Below are positions 52,519 to 62,400 of a stretch of 64,000 nucleotides of DNA, one piece after another. Position 1 is the stretch's first letter; every line of letters begins with the position of its first letter. The notes under the pieces are model-generated. The model saw nothing but the letters and a program-made list of their open reading frames with translations. It was not told the origin of the DNA and searched no databases. The DNA lies in contig CDRNVI010000002.1 in NCBI GenBank assembly GCA_977017575.1, positions 620,001 to 684,000 on the forward strand, written 5' to 3'. The stretch is from Paramoeba atlantica. Lineage: Eukaryota; Discosea. The translations under genes and the position numbers were made by a program.

Positions 52519-53455
52519 AGCGAATAAAAACCCCTTCAGCTCTTGCAATGAGTATGACCCCACTGCCACGCCACGAATACAGCCCGGAAAACCCTCCAGA
52601 TGATGAAATCGTAACGGAAGACTTGTTTCACTCCAAGGTAAAAGAAACCCTGATGCAAGATAAAATAGCGGGACCAGTCTTACAAGCGACCTGCGAAAAA
52701 GGAAACTTCTCCTGGCTAACCTCTAGAACAAGAATGGTATCCTCACGACACTTTACGCTAGCAGTGATGCCCCGCCTTGGCTTGGCCCATCCTCGTCTTC
52801 CCGCTCATGTGCAATGCCCTGGCTGCCATATAACTCTCAAGTCAGACGAAGCCATCACCCATATTTCTGGATGTGTTAAATGCCATGGAAATAACGCAAC
52901 AATGAAGCAATGGTAAGACGAATCTACGAACTATGCCTCAAAGGAGGAATCCCGTGCGAATTAGAACCCCGCAATTTTTCGTCCTACAAATGCACGGTAT
53001 GCGCCGAGTCGATACAAACAGAAAGACGCCACGAACACCAACGAACATGCGGTACCGGAGCTTTAATTCGATCCGGACCAGACATTGTGATCCACTGGGC
53101 ATCGGGAGATATCTATTATGATTTCACCATAGTTCACGAGCTGTCACCCTCGAACATAGGCAGGAAAGCAACCCAACTCATGAAAGACGCTATAGGCCGC
53201 AAGATAAAAACATACGTGACGACCGCTATGATACCATCGAACCAATTTGTGTGCCTCCCCATGCTCTCCGGCGGGGCCATGCATGCAAACACTAAGGCTC
53301 TTCTTAACTCTCTCGCGGATGTATGCGGAGCAGATCGCGAAACGATTGTTGGGGACTTTGCATTGCAGCTACAAGAACTAAACGGCGCCGTGGTTTACTC
53401 CCAATTAAAGCAGTTCCTGGCCTCTGACTCCTCTGAGGAAAAGAAACTATTTTAG
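52519..53455 (+). pseudogene. LINE C-terminal region (CCHC, RLE)
   Basis: Begins at the ERxK tag (ERIKTPSALAM), then VLQATCEKGNFSWLTSRTRMV, CPGCHITLKSDEAITHISGC, a frameshift near 52,912 (ATMK, then RRIYELCLKGGIPC), CTVC...H-x4-C, RSGPDIVIHW...IYYDFTIVHELSP, ending KKLF. Confidence 0.85.
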
Positions 53456-54000
53456 CCACCATCGTCAACACTGAGGATCAGAGATTAACATAGTTGCCGA
53501 GTCTAATTGGCGCATATTGTAAACTTGTGTTACCAAGAGGGTTATGAATAACTCAGAGTCGCGGAGAAATTGCTCAAAAGCTACTGAAGAAGAAAATGAC
53601 CATTGAGCACGAGAAACAACTGGAAGAGTTGAAGAAAAACGGTCGAATAGAACACATCTACAACAAGACCTTTCGACCTCGAGCGCCGAAACTCCTTTTC
53701 TGCTCGGTCGGGGAGTTGTGGTAACTTCGGACTGGAATCGAGGTGATTTGGCTTGTGCAGAGGACATTCTTGATGATGGGGAAGCAGAAAAGCAGTAAGA
53801 AGCTGAGGTGATCTCAGCCAGCTCCTGTTCAAATAAAAGCGATAATCGTATATTCATTATAAATTGCTCAAAAAAAAAGTGGGATGCCGTTGATGCTGCT
53901 GTGAGCCCTCGCCGTGGATTTCTCGTTATATTCTGTTCCTGTCAGGGCATTCGGCTTTTGTCGGATGATGGGGCGTAGCGACCCCAGCTTCCCTAGCTAA
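53456..54000. other. Unassigned stretch with one LINE tag
   Basis: 'acctcgagcgccgaaactcc' (53,676-53,695) is the LINE LERRK tag with unrelated flanks. A run of A at 53,869-53,878 is followed by 'gtgggatgccgttg', as in the composite repeat. No gene. Confidence 0.4.
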
Positions 54001-54200
54001 CTCACCCGGCGTCGCATAACAAGACGCTACATACCTAGGGTGGGTACGATCAGGGCCCCGCGGGTGACACTACCCGGTGCCAGCAAAACAAGGCACAAAA
54101 TAACTAGGGTAACGGTCACCCAGACATTGCAGCGTGAGAATGACACCGCCCGGTACCGGATATAACAAGGTACTAAGGAACTAGGGTGGGTGTCATTCAG
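54001..54200 (+). repeat. Three tandem RNA-hairpin modules
   Basis: Module a 54,001-54,044 (CTCACCC/GGGTGGG, GCGTC/GACGC). Module b 54,062-54,121 (GGGTGAC/GTCACCC, ACCC/GGGT, GTGCC/GGCAC). Module c 54,138-54,198 (GAATGACACC/GGTGTCATTC, GTACC/GGTAC). All have an A-rich loop and a 3' bulge ending CTA before GGG. Stem bases differ but pairing is kept, which suggests a structured RNA. Confidence 0.7.
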
Positions 54201-54467
54201 CATAATCTTTGGAGTGTGTTGTGTTTTTTCACTTCAAAAGAAGTGTTTTTTCATAAAGAATATTTTCTTGTAGCATATAAAAAGGGGGGGAGGGATATAA
54301 AAGGGGTTAAAAAAGATAAGCTGGCTGCTCGCGCTCGATCTGGTCAAATCTTCGGATTTGACTTGCGTGCTGCGTGGCACGGCTCCTAGCAAGCGATAAG
54401 GGGGGGCTTGTCCTAGGGAGGTAACATCTCCTCGGAGATATATTGCCTAAAAATCATCATCAATCAA
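54201..54467. other. Spacer with 'ctccgaggagat' palindrome
   Basis: 54,421-54,467 is the reverse complement of 28,227-28,272, the left flank of the Merlin element ('atatctccgaggagatgttac'). No gene. Confidence 0.5.
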
Positions 54468-54505
54468 GTGGGATGCCGCACTCGCAGATAGACAAGCAAT
54501 ACCTG

Positions 54506-55114
54506 TCAGGTTGCGTGGTCTGACTTGTCATCCGTGACTTCAATGCCCGATGGATTCGCATCCTGGGGCAAAGAAGTTACTTGCTCGCGCTGTCTGCAAG
54601 CCATTTCCAATTCTTCTTCTTCTTCTCCTTCTTTTTCCAAACGGAGCTGAAAAGGAGTTTCGGCGCTCGACGAATGATAAACACACCAGCGTTTCGTGCA
54701 CGTTTCGAAGCGTTGTCTGATCCTGCCAACGCCCTCCGCACTGCTACCTGCTTCGCTATCCAATGCAACCGCCTTCAGGTGACCGCAGGACTGTTTCGCG
54801 TGTCGCAATTCGCTCGCTTTCAAAGCGTCATACGAAAACTGGTCGAATTCCAAACGGAGCTGAAAAGGAGTTTCGGCGCTCGACGAATGATAAACGCACC
54901 AGCGTTTCGTGCGCGTTTCGAAGCGTTGTCTGATCCTGCCAACGCCCTCCGCACTGCCACCTGTTTCGCTATCCAATGCAACCGCCTTCAGGTGACCGCA
55001 GGACTGTTTCGCGTGTCGCAATTCGCTCGCTTTCAAAACGTCATACGAAAACTGGTCGAATTCCAAACGGAGCTGAAGAAGTAGTGGAACAGTCGTTATA
55101 TTCTGTTCCACCAC
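54506..55114 (-). other. Open frame across two 213-bp units (function unknown)
   Basis: About 202 residues on the minus strand. Two 71-residue repeats: LEFDQFSYDALKASELRHAK...CGHLKAVALDSE...AEGVGRIRQRFET...KRWCVYHSSSAETPFQLR. The period is exactly 213 bp at the DNA level. I recognise no family. The frame may be open by chance, but unit length 71 codons, the same 213-bp period at 9.3 kb, and 36 codons at 50.2 kb argue for a coding origin. Confidence 0.4.
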
Positions 55115-55220
55115 CAGGGATGACTCACGCTAGGGTGTGTGGAGCTTGCGAGGCTCTCTCACCAGCGGGGCTCACAATGGAGCTCGACCAGTGCCCTTCA
55201 CAATTTAAATTTTTGCATAT

Positions 55221-55272
55221 GGAGACTACCCTAGTTTCTTGGCGTCTTGTTTTGCTGACACCGGGTAGCTCC
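55221..55272 (-). other. RNA-hairpin module
   Basis: On the minus strand GGAG/CTCC, CTACCC/GGGTAG, GGTGTC/GACGCC, with AAGAAACTA on the 3' side. Same as 63,549-63,600. Confidence 0.6.
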
Positions 55273-55741
55273 ACACAAGGGGCCGGGGAGGGGAACGGCG
55301 ACTGGGGGGACGGAGAAAGGGCCGGCGAAGCGGGGACGAAAGAAGGCGGCGAAAACGGGGCGGAAATTGTGGCGGCAAAGGGAGCGGCGGAAGGGGAGGC
55401 GGGGCGAGAGGCGGGGCGGGTGGCGTGGTGAGAGCTTGGCGGTTGGCGCGGCGGGAGCGCGGCGGTTGGCGCGGCGGGGGCGCGGCGGGAGCGCGGCGGG
55501 TGGCGCGGCGGGTGGCGCGGTGGGAGCGCGGCGGGGAGCGCGGCGGCGGCGGCGCATGGGGTAGCTCAAGCTCCCTCCCCAAGAGGGGGGGCGAAACAGG
55601 TCGCCGGAAGGGCGACGCAGCAGGGTGGAGGGGACGGCGAAGGGGGCGGCACTAGGGGGTGAAGTGGGCGGCGGAACGGGGGCTTAATTTCCCCAGGGGT
55701 GAAGGGGTGCATGGGGGAAATTGATTGATTTGATTATCGGT

Positions 55742-55754
55742 CAACAAGGTACAG
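55742..55754 (-). other. SL relic, 13-base truncated copy
   Basis: Minus strand CTGTACCTTGTTG followed by ACCGATAATC, not GT. It marks the 5' end of the composite-repeat transcript and matches the position of the relic at 63,062 on the right arm. Confidence 0.6.
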
Positions 55755-56217
55755 TCCCATTATGTGTGGCAATATTGATTCGTCTTTCAAAAGAATGTTA
55801 CATCCTGGGCAAAACAGTTGAGAAGGAAGATCTGGATGTGTGATCCCTAGTCTCGGCATGAGGGCTAATGCGAAGAGGTGTGACGGCACAAAGAGAGCGT
55901 TGGAGAATAGCCATTCATTATTCCCTTTGTAAGACACCTTTTCCAGAACCTTTGCTGTGCGCGAGGTAGAGTCTTTCAGTTTTTTCCATGTCTGTGTGTG
56001 CAGTTCTGCTGCTTTTGTCAGTTCGTCGTCCGGGGGAGGTCTCCGCTGACAGATCGCGTCCGAAGGGGCATTTGTCGCACCGTTTCCAATCTGAGCTGTA
56101 TTTTCGATTTGGCGCTCGAAGATTGAATATTGTGACTAAAAGCCGCTTCACGGATCGAGAAGCAGTCAGTTAGACCTAATCCTCCTTTCTTGGTCGGTAG
56201 TCGAAGTACTGCTAATT
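55755..56217 (-). pseudogene. LINE copy E, part 3 (linker to CCHC)
   Basis: Minus strand: QLAVLRLPTKKGGLGLTDCFSIREAAF, then the tag region SSSAKSKIQ, then in another frame YKGNNEWLFSNALFVPSHLF, MPRLGITHPDLPSQLFCPGCNILL...ILPHI, cut by the SL relic. It continues part 2 (57,130-57,900) across the nested insertion. Confidence 0.78.
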
Positions 56218-56224
56218 GGTCTTT

Positions 56225-56759
56225 ACGATATTTAGCAGAATTGTGCGCACGAGCCGGCCTGCCATGTGTCATCGAGCCGCGTATTCACACCTCCTTCTAC
56301 TGTGTCAAGTGCAAGTGTTCAATTTCCGCAGAAGCGGCAGAGCAACATCCATGCAAAGCAAGAAGAATTCGCTCGGGTCCCGACCTAGCAATCATGTGGC
56401 CTCACCTTGGAGAGGTGCTGTACGACTTCACAGTCGTACACACCTGCTGCAGCAGCTATGCCAAGAATACCACCAATGCTCTCATGCAGCAAGCCCTAGA
56501 CCGCAAGGTAAAAAAGTACGTTCACGAAAAAGGTGTTGACCGCGAATCTTTCCGTTGCATTGCTGCCTCTGATTGTGGACTTTTGCACGATGACACCAAG
56601 GACCTTCTCAAGGCGCTGTCTCATCGAACCTCGCAGGATTTTCAACACGTCAAGGAAGCGTTTCAACTTGAAATAGAAAAGTTGTCCGCTTATACGGTTG
56701 TGTCACAGCTCCGGGAATACATTCCTGGAGTGCAATGGGTGGGCGGCCTCCGCCGTTGA
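56225..56759 (+). pseudogene. LINE C-terminus (RLE) of the 56 kb insertion
   Basis: LAELCARAGLPCVIEPRI, second finger CVKCKCSISAEAAEQHPC, RSGPDLAIMWPHLGEVLYDFTVVHTCC, LEIEKLSAYTVVSQLREYIPG, ending GGLRR. Close to the 0.7-1.4 kb copy; open throughout. Confidence 0.85.
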
Positions 56760-57122
56760 AAAGACAGCGAAGAACCCAAGCTTTCAAATTCCCGCAATCC
56801 TAGCAAAATTTAACACTCTATCAACAATTTCCGCATTCCTAGCAAAAAATTTAACACTCTAACAACAACGACAACAACAAGAACAACAACTAGAACAACA
56901 ACAGCAGCAATATCAACAACAACAGCAATAGCGAAACAATAACAAAATCCATAACGACGAAGACGACGACGACGACAACAACAACAAAAGCAACAGCAAC
57001 AACAACAGCCTACCTTATCAAATTCTATTAACTGCCTACCTTATCAAAATCTCTAAAAAAAATCACTTTTTGTATTAAGATCACTTTTTGTATTAAGATC
57101 ACTTTTTGTATAAAAAAAAAAA
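56225..57122 (+). mobile_element. 5'-truncated LINE insertion with TSD GGTCTTT
   Basis: Flanked by GGTCTTT at 56,218-56,224 and 57,123-57,129 and ending in poly(A). The 3' UTR has a (CAA)n-rich tract (56,860-57,010) and three 18-bp units 'atcactttttgtattaag' just before the poly(A). Confidence 0.85.
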
Positions 57123-57129
57123 GGTCTTT

Positions 57130-57900
57130 CGAAATCGTTCCGAACCACGATTCCAGCACGTGTTCTATCTCCAGGTCAAACTCTTTTGCGAGTGCCTTCG
57201 AAGCGTCAGGGTTATGGACTCGTAGATGGTAATTCTGACGAACGTTGACGCATTTTGCTAGCAATTTGCAGGAAATATTGTTTGTGCCCATTAGTTTTAG
57301 TCTTCGGAACATGTCGTTGTGCTTTCGCAGTGAATCTATCAGACGTTCGCTCACGGATGAGTCGTCTCCAATAAAGGCACCCAGAATTTTGATTGCTTGA
57401 TTTTCGCTTACGACCTCTAGGTCCATTAGCCGAGCCGGCATCTGCAAGTTGCGTGTTCCCCCAAACCACGTGCATTTCTTGGAAGCAATAACTAGGCTTT
57501 TCTCTTCAAATAGTTCCTTAAGGCGAAGAAAAGCGTGTGTTAGTTGATCTGGGTCTTCTGAAGCAAGGTTCATGTCGTCTACGTATGCACTTATGTCGAC
57601 GTCCGGAAATTCCGCTGCCAGGGTCTCAAGAACAGGTTGAAGGAATGCGCAGAAATAAATCGTCGAAAGAGTTGAGCCTTGTCTGACCCCAGCGGTGCTT
57701 GGGATTACACCCGTGAGACGTCCATTGTTTCCATAGTAAAGAAGCTCCGACTCAGTCGAGTATTCGGCGTGGAAAAACCTTTGAAAAGGTTTCAACGTAG
57801 CTAGCCCGTACACCGCTTGCGCGAGATCGTTTCTCGAAGGAGAGTTAAAAGCGTTTTTAACGTCCACCGACAAGATGCATGACCCCTCGCGGTGTTTCTC
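57130..57900 (-). pseudogene. LINE copy E, part 2 (RT palm)
   Basis: Minus strand: LLEKHREGSCILSVDVKNAFNS, TAGVRQGSTLSTIYF, AYVDDMNLAS (catalytic box YVDD), KKCTWFGGTRNLQMP, ILGAFIGDDSSVSERLIDSLRKHN, ending FGTISKD at the nested LINE. Part 1 lies at 62,876-63,061, beyond YR element 6. Confidence 0.85.
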
Positions 57901-58118
57901 TAGAAGTATACGTTTAGAAATTTAGGATGATTGACATAATGGCCCTTCGGGGCACATAATATTTATATTATGATTTGTTTTTACAGATTGTGGCCCCGAA
58001 AGGGGCACCCGTTGTTAGATGTAATGGGATTTATAATTTAGTAGTACTCGGGATGAAGTAATATATATTGTTTTTGTGTATAGCGACACTCCTTCTTTTA
58101 CCCTTTTCAAATTGCGTT

Positions 58119-58370
58119 ATGACCAGCATTCTTAATACTGTTCGTCGCACGCTGTCGATGGGGAGGCCACAGAGTCCTATACGAGAAGATCCGGCATCTC
58201 CCAACCCTGTCGATCCGAGTCTGCAACACGGGGGACAACGTACGACGCTGAACCCGGAGCAAGTGGCGGCTTTGCTTCGGGGGGGAACGGGCTCTGCAGC
58301 GATGTCTGACGAGGATAAGGAGGAATTCGCGCAAAAAGTCCGGACTTTGATCCTTAAGGGTTACGATGTG
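58119..58370 (+). pseudogene. Gag-like region, part 1, YR element 6 (fossil)
   Basis: ATG 58,119: MTSILNTVRRTLSMGRPQSP, TTLNPEQVAALL, EEFAQKVRTLILKGYDV. Same start and TLNPEQV motif as the gag of YR element 2. The Merlin element is inserted at GYDV. Confidence 0.82.
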
Positions 58371-59444
58371 GGCTAGGGGGGACCTTCGATGAATCTTCAT
58401 CGAAGGTGTTTTTCACTTTTTTTGACTTTTTTAACTTTTTGTTTTCGAACGAATTTTTCCAGTGGCTGTTGAAAACACGTTGCATGAAACATATAATTTC
58501 ATTTTAAATTCAATAATTTTTTGTTTTTTCCGTTTTCTTTCACATTTTTTAATGACTAACCAACAAGATCCCCGTAACGGAAACCCGGACGCCATGCTCC
58601 GCAGTTTTATTGCTCTTCTCGAGGCGGCGACTTACCGAGAGCATAGGCGTGGCCCACTTGGGGACGCCCCAGCCACAGTTCAAGACCCCCGCCTTCTGAA
58701 TCCTGCGCTCTGGCGTGACGTACCTTTACGTCCGGTTTGTACTCAGTGTCCTGCGTTCAACTGCGTGAAGCGCTGGCGCAGTGTCGCAGATATCCCCCTT
58801 GGTGCGGACGCCGAGTGTTGGATGCAAAACCACGGTTTTCTTTCTCCCCCCTCTTGTCCTAAGCACGGTGTTGCGCATATGGTGGACGTTCCTGGAAAGT
58901 CCCACATACAAATCTGTAACCACCGAGAGTCTGGCTCTCGAAATGCCTGCACGGAAAATTACTGCATGCAAGGATTGAATCCTTCTCCAGCTAAAGATTC
59001 AGTTTCTGTAGCCCACTTCTGGAGGCAAAAGCCCCCGTTTGCGAGCAAGGCCCAACTGTGAGCGTAGCCCTGGGACATAATAATATTTTTCGGCGACCCG
59101 CGCGCTCCAGCGCGCGGGTCGCGCACTGAGAACCTGTGTTTACCCCTTCCGCAGGATTGTCGCTCAAAATATGTATATGGATCAGTCAAAAACGCTTCGA
59201 TGAAGACAAACAGAAAAAACAGTGAAATTCCTCTACGGGGCTTCACAAAACACTTCGATGAAGCACCAAAAAAGTCAGAATGTCTATATGGATCCGCGAA
59301 AAACCTTTCCGTGAAGATTTGAAAAAAATAAAAAAAAGTCAAAAACACCTTCGATGAAGATTCATCGAAAGTGTACAACTTTCAATGTGCTTCACCGAAA
59401 GTTGTACACTTTCGATGAAGCTTCATCGAAGGTCCCCCCTACCC
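58371..59444 (+). mobile_element. Merlin-type element with 9-bp TSD TACGATGTG
   Basis: Duplication TACGATGTG at 58,362-58,370 and 59,445-59,453. Ends GGCTAGGGGGGACC and inverse GGTCCCCCCTACCC, each followed inward by TTCGATGA-type palindromes (perfect TTCGATGAAGCTTCATCGAA at 59,411-59,430). 1,074 bp, with only the transposase N-terminus, so non-autonomous. Confidence 0.9.
58552..58995 (+). pseudogene. Merlin transposase N-terminus
   Basis: ATG 58,552: about 145 residues. RSFIALLEAATY, CTQCPAFNCVKRWRSVADIPLG, CWMQNHGFLSPPSCPKHG, DVPGKSHIQICNHRESGSRN. Homologous to residues 1-140 of the 30 kb transposase. It lacks the DDE core and is followed by minisatellite sequence. Confidence 0.85.
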
Positions 59445-59453
59445 TACGATGTG

Positions 59454-60059
59454 TCTGTAGAAGCCGTGTGGGGTCACCATGGGGATGCAGTGCGCGAAAC
59501 TGTGATTGGCAACGTTCGTCTGAAATCCGACGATTCAGGAGGCATTGAAGCCGTTTGGAACGATGATCCCGGCATGGCATACGACTTTCCTTTTCCAGAC
59601 ATCGAATATTATTCGTTGGAAATTACCCGGGTGCGAGCAAAGATGCCTGGAGGGCGCAAAGCGGACGAAGAACCTAAGACTCCTAATGCGCCTATCACCG
59701 ATCCGGCTCGTTTCACCGCAAACGATCCTCTAACATGGGGCCCGTGGCTAGAATCCGAGGATGAGTTACGCGTACGAGACCTTATCCGTGATTTACGCGT
59801 CCATCCTGAATTTGCTTTGTTACTGAACGCTCCTCCTATCCGTGAACGTCTATTTAAAATAGTCCAAGAGTGGATCCAAGCGGCACGAGTTTTTCCCCTA
59901 TGGCGAGAGGAACATTTTCTCGAAATCGTACGCACAGCCATCGAAGAACTGCGAAACCACTATTGGGCCTCATCCGGAATTCAAGTCGAACGTGTACCCG
60001 CGTGGACACCCGTTCGAGAAAGGGAGGGAAGGGAGTTCTCTCCAGGAAAAAGTTCATGA
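59454..60059 (+). pseudogene. Gag-like region, part 2, YR element 6 (fossil)
   Basis: VEAVWGHHGDAVRETVIGNV, WNDDPGMAYDFPFPDIEYYSLEI, LTWGPWLESEDELRVRDLIRDL, RERLFKIVQEWIQAAR, HYWASSGIQVERV. Continues the gag of the same element beyond the Merlin insertion. Confidence 0.82.
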
Positions 60060-60112
60060 GGTATATAAAATAGATTTGATACTTACTTCGCGAAGTTGAT
60101 ATTACAGTACTG

Positions 60113-60303
60113 CGAGTGTGAGGTATTACAGTTCTGCGAGTGCGGCATCCCACTGGGAAAGTCTGCGCGCGACTGACAGCGTACCACCCACGGAGTACGG
60201 TAATACCCGGTACCGTTTCACACGAGCACTAAATAACTAGGGTGTACTCTGAACCCATAGCCAGTCATGGCCAAACGGGTTAAACAACAACAACAACAAC
60301 AAC
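60113..60303 (+). mobile_element. SINE-like retroposon copy 2, TSD ATATTACAGTACTG
   Basis: A 14-bp duplication ATATTACAGTACTG at 60,099-60,112 and 60,304-60,317. The body contains the hairpin module 60,193-60,249 and ends in (AAC)n. Near-identical to 13,484-13,651 from 60,134 on. It was most likely mobilised by a LINE; the LINE with a CAA-rich 3' UTR at 56.8 kb is a candidate partner. Confidence 0.82.
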
Positions 60304-60450
60304 ATATTACAGTACTGGTGAAGATAATGTTTTTTACTCTGTTGTCCATGATGGATGTTATATTTCGGTAGCTCTGTAGTTCTACAGATTAAACATTACA
60401 GTTTACATACGCTTACTATATCTGATTGACTATATGTTTTTCTTCCGGAA

Positions 60451-61461
60451 GTGCAATTCAAAGTCAAATATCCCTCAAGCCAAACGCCAACGCCTACAAC
60501 CGCAAGCCAAAAAACCTCAAGAAATCGTCCCGCGGGAGACAACACCAGGGAAACAAAATTGCGCTCAGTCCAGCAAAAACTAACATATACAATTCTAAAT
60601 CTACCGCCTCTGAGTCCTATCGCACGTCAGATTCAAAGCGCAATCAATCCAATGTGGACAAATGCTACATGGCTAACGAGGGCGCGACTTTGGGAAAGAC
60701 TGGAAAAGTTTTGTCTACAAAGCGGTTTTCCGCGAGATCCACTACACGCCGTCCTTTTCTTAAATCAACTCGATCTCGCACCAGCAACACTGTTAAGCTA
60801 CACCCGAAATCTCCAGACGGTGTTTCAACTAAGCCAAAAGGATCCAATCCCACTCAAAATGTTCGCGAAAGCCCTACAAGCAAGGGGGGCTCTCGAGCCT
60901 ACTCGTCAGATGGAACCGATTACTCCATGGCAGCTGCGCCGGCTCAGGGAAAAATTGTCGTTAAGCGAAGGGATAGCCGCCTTGATTTGTTGGAAGGCTG
61001 CGGCCAGATGGACAGAGGTGGCCGAACTGACTCTGGAACGATTTGTGCGACATCAACCAAACGAAGTAATAATTTATTGGGGGAGGAATACAAAATCGAC
61101 GCGTCTCAACCCGTATCGGCTATCGATGTGCACAGCGATCCAAGGGGAAGGAACTCAGGAGATTGCAAATTACGTCCGATTCATGAGGGAAGGCCAACAC
61201 ATAGCGAGTACAACGGTTCGCGAGATGGACCGAAAGATGCAGAGGATTCTAGGTCCGGGATTTGGAACACATTCCCTGAAGCGCGGCGCGATAACTCACC
61301 TTTTCAGCGAGGTGGCGCTCGGACACGTCGCTCTCTCCGACGTTCAAAACATAGCAAAGCATCAATGCATAAACTCCCTCTTGCGATACAACGACAACCT
61401 TATTACGACGGCAAAAGCCCTCGGTACTCAGCGAGCTTCGGTTCTCCTCCCAATACAATGA
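60451..61461 (+). pseudogene. Tyrosine recombinase region, YR element 6 (fossil)
   Basis: PMWTNATWLTRARLWERLEKF, CWKAAARWTEVAELTLERF (Arg box), THSLKRGAITHLF (HxxR), AKHQCINSLLRYNDN (His/Tyr). About 336 residues and open; closest to YR element 1. Confidence 0.85.
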
Positions 61462-62400
61462 CTCAAGAGGATGTAAATCTTTGTTTTGATCAAATACTGC
61501 ACGTTCGACGATACAGCATTATTTGCGCGCGCCGTACATCCCGTCTTACACGTACCGAAGATATGGACCTTCCCCTACACGTTAAAGTTGGAATACCCGT
61601 TATGGATGTACAAAAAGTGAAGAATTGAATGACCCCTGAAGCGCGCCGCTGGTTTTGACCCCTCCACTGAATATGTTTTTAACGGCGTCTTCTACAATCA
61701 CGTAACCCATAAGGTCAACCTGGGGCCTAGGGTTATACGGAAAATGTCACGAGATCGGTTTCGTAATATTACGTACGCTCAATTGGAGACGGCGGTGGGG
61801 CGCCTCCTCTATGCAGCAGCGGTCTTGGGTCATATTATTCTAGACTATCATTTCCCCTTAAAGATTGTTAGACGACGTATCAATGAGTTAAACCGATGCC
61901 CCGAACTCGCGCATCAACCGGTTCCTCTTCCGACAGCCACCCGATCGTTTCTCGCGAATTGGCGTGATATCATTTTGGTCAATGAGCCTATATCACCACC
62001 TCCGCATCCTGACGTTGTCCCGCATAAACACCGACTGTACACGGATGCGTCAGCTAAAGGATGGGGCGCGGTTCTTTACCGGGACGACGGACAAGTGATT
62101 ATTGTTGGCGATAAATGGCAACCTGAGTTCAAATACGAAGTGAATCACGCTGAGGCGATGGCCGTTCGACTTGCGTTTGAAAAACTGACACACCACTTTC
62201 AAAAAGGAACCTGTGTTGATTTGTTTATTGACAACACCTCTTGCCAAACAGCATTCAACCGCAAGATCGCGAAATCCGACAGTATTGCCGGAGAGCTCAA
62301 GCGTGTGTTGAAGACAAATCAGAACTTTGGCGTATGTATCATGGCACGTTATGTGAGATCTGCCGAAAACCCAGCGGACCCTATCAGCCGCACCGGATAA
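61462..62400 (+). pseudogene. RT/RNase H pieces, YR element 6 (fossil)
   Basis: Start of RT (DVNLCFDQILHVRRYSII, LPLHVKVGIPVMD), then the late RT region (YAQLETAVGRLLYAAAVLGH) and RNase H: YTDASAKGWGA, NHAEAMAVRLAFEKL, LFIDNTSCQTAFNRK, ENPADPISRTG. Confidence 0.83.

Larger units (their letters stand above)
54468..55741 (-). repeat. Composite repeat, left arm of large inverted repeat
   Basis: Reverse-complement of 63,077-64,000 over at least 54,819-55,735 with near identity. From its minus-strand 5' end: SL relic, C-rich leader, GC-rich minisatellite (about 55,280-55,690), hairpin module, the 'ggaacagaatataacgac' block, two 213-bp units, and the 'gatgcgaatccatcggg' block shared with 13.4 kb. 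Confidence 0.8.

Noticed and set aside
54165-54172. AACAAGGTAC in hairpin module c as an SL relic
   Set aside because: It forms the loop and stem of the module; the other modules have different bases there.
54001-54200. Hammerhead, HDV-like or twister ribozyme
   Set aside because: Conserved cores of these classes could not be matched by eye; left as an unnamed module.
55280-55690. Pro/Arg- or Gly/Arg-rich proteins in the GC-rich block
   Set aside because: Low-complexity minisatellite open in several frames on both strands; no start, domain or codon bias.
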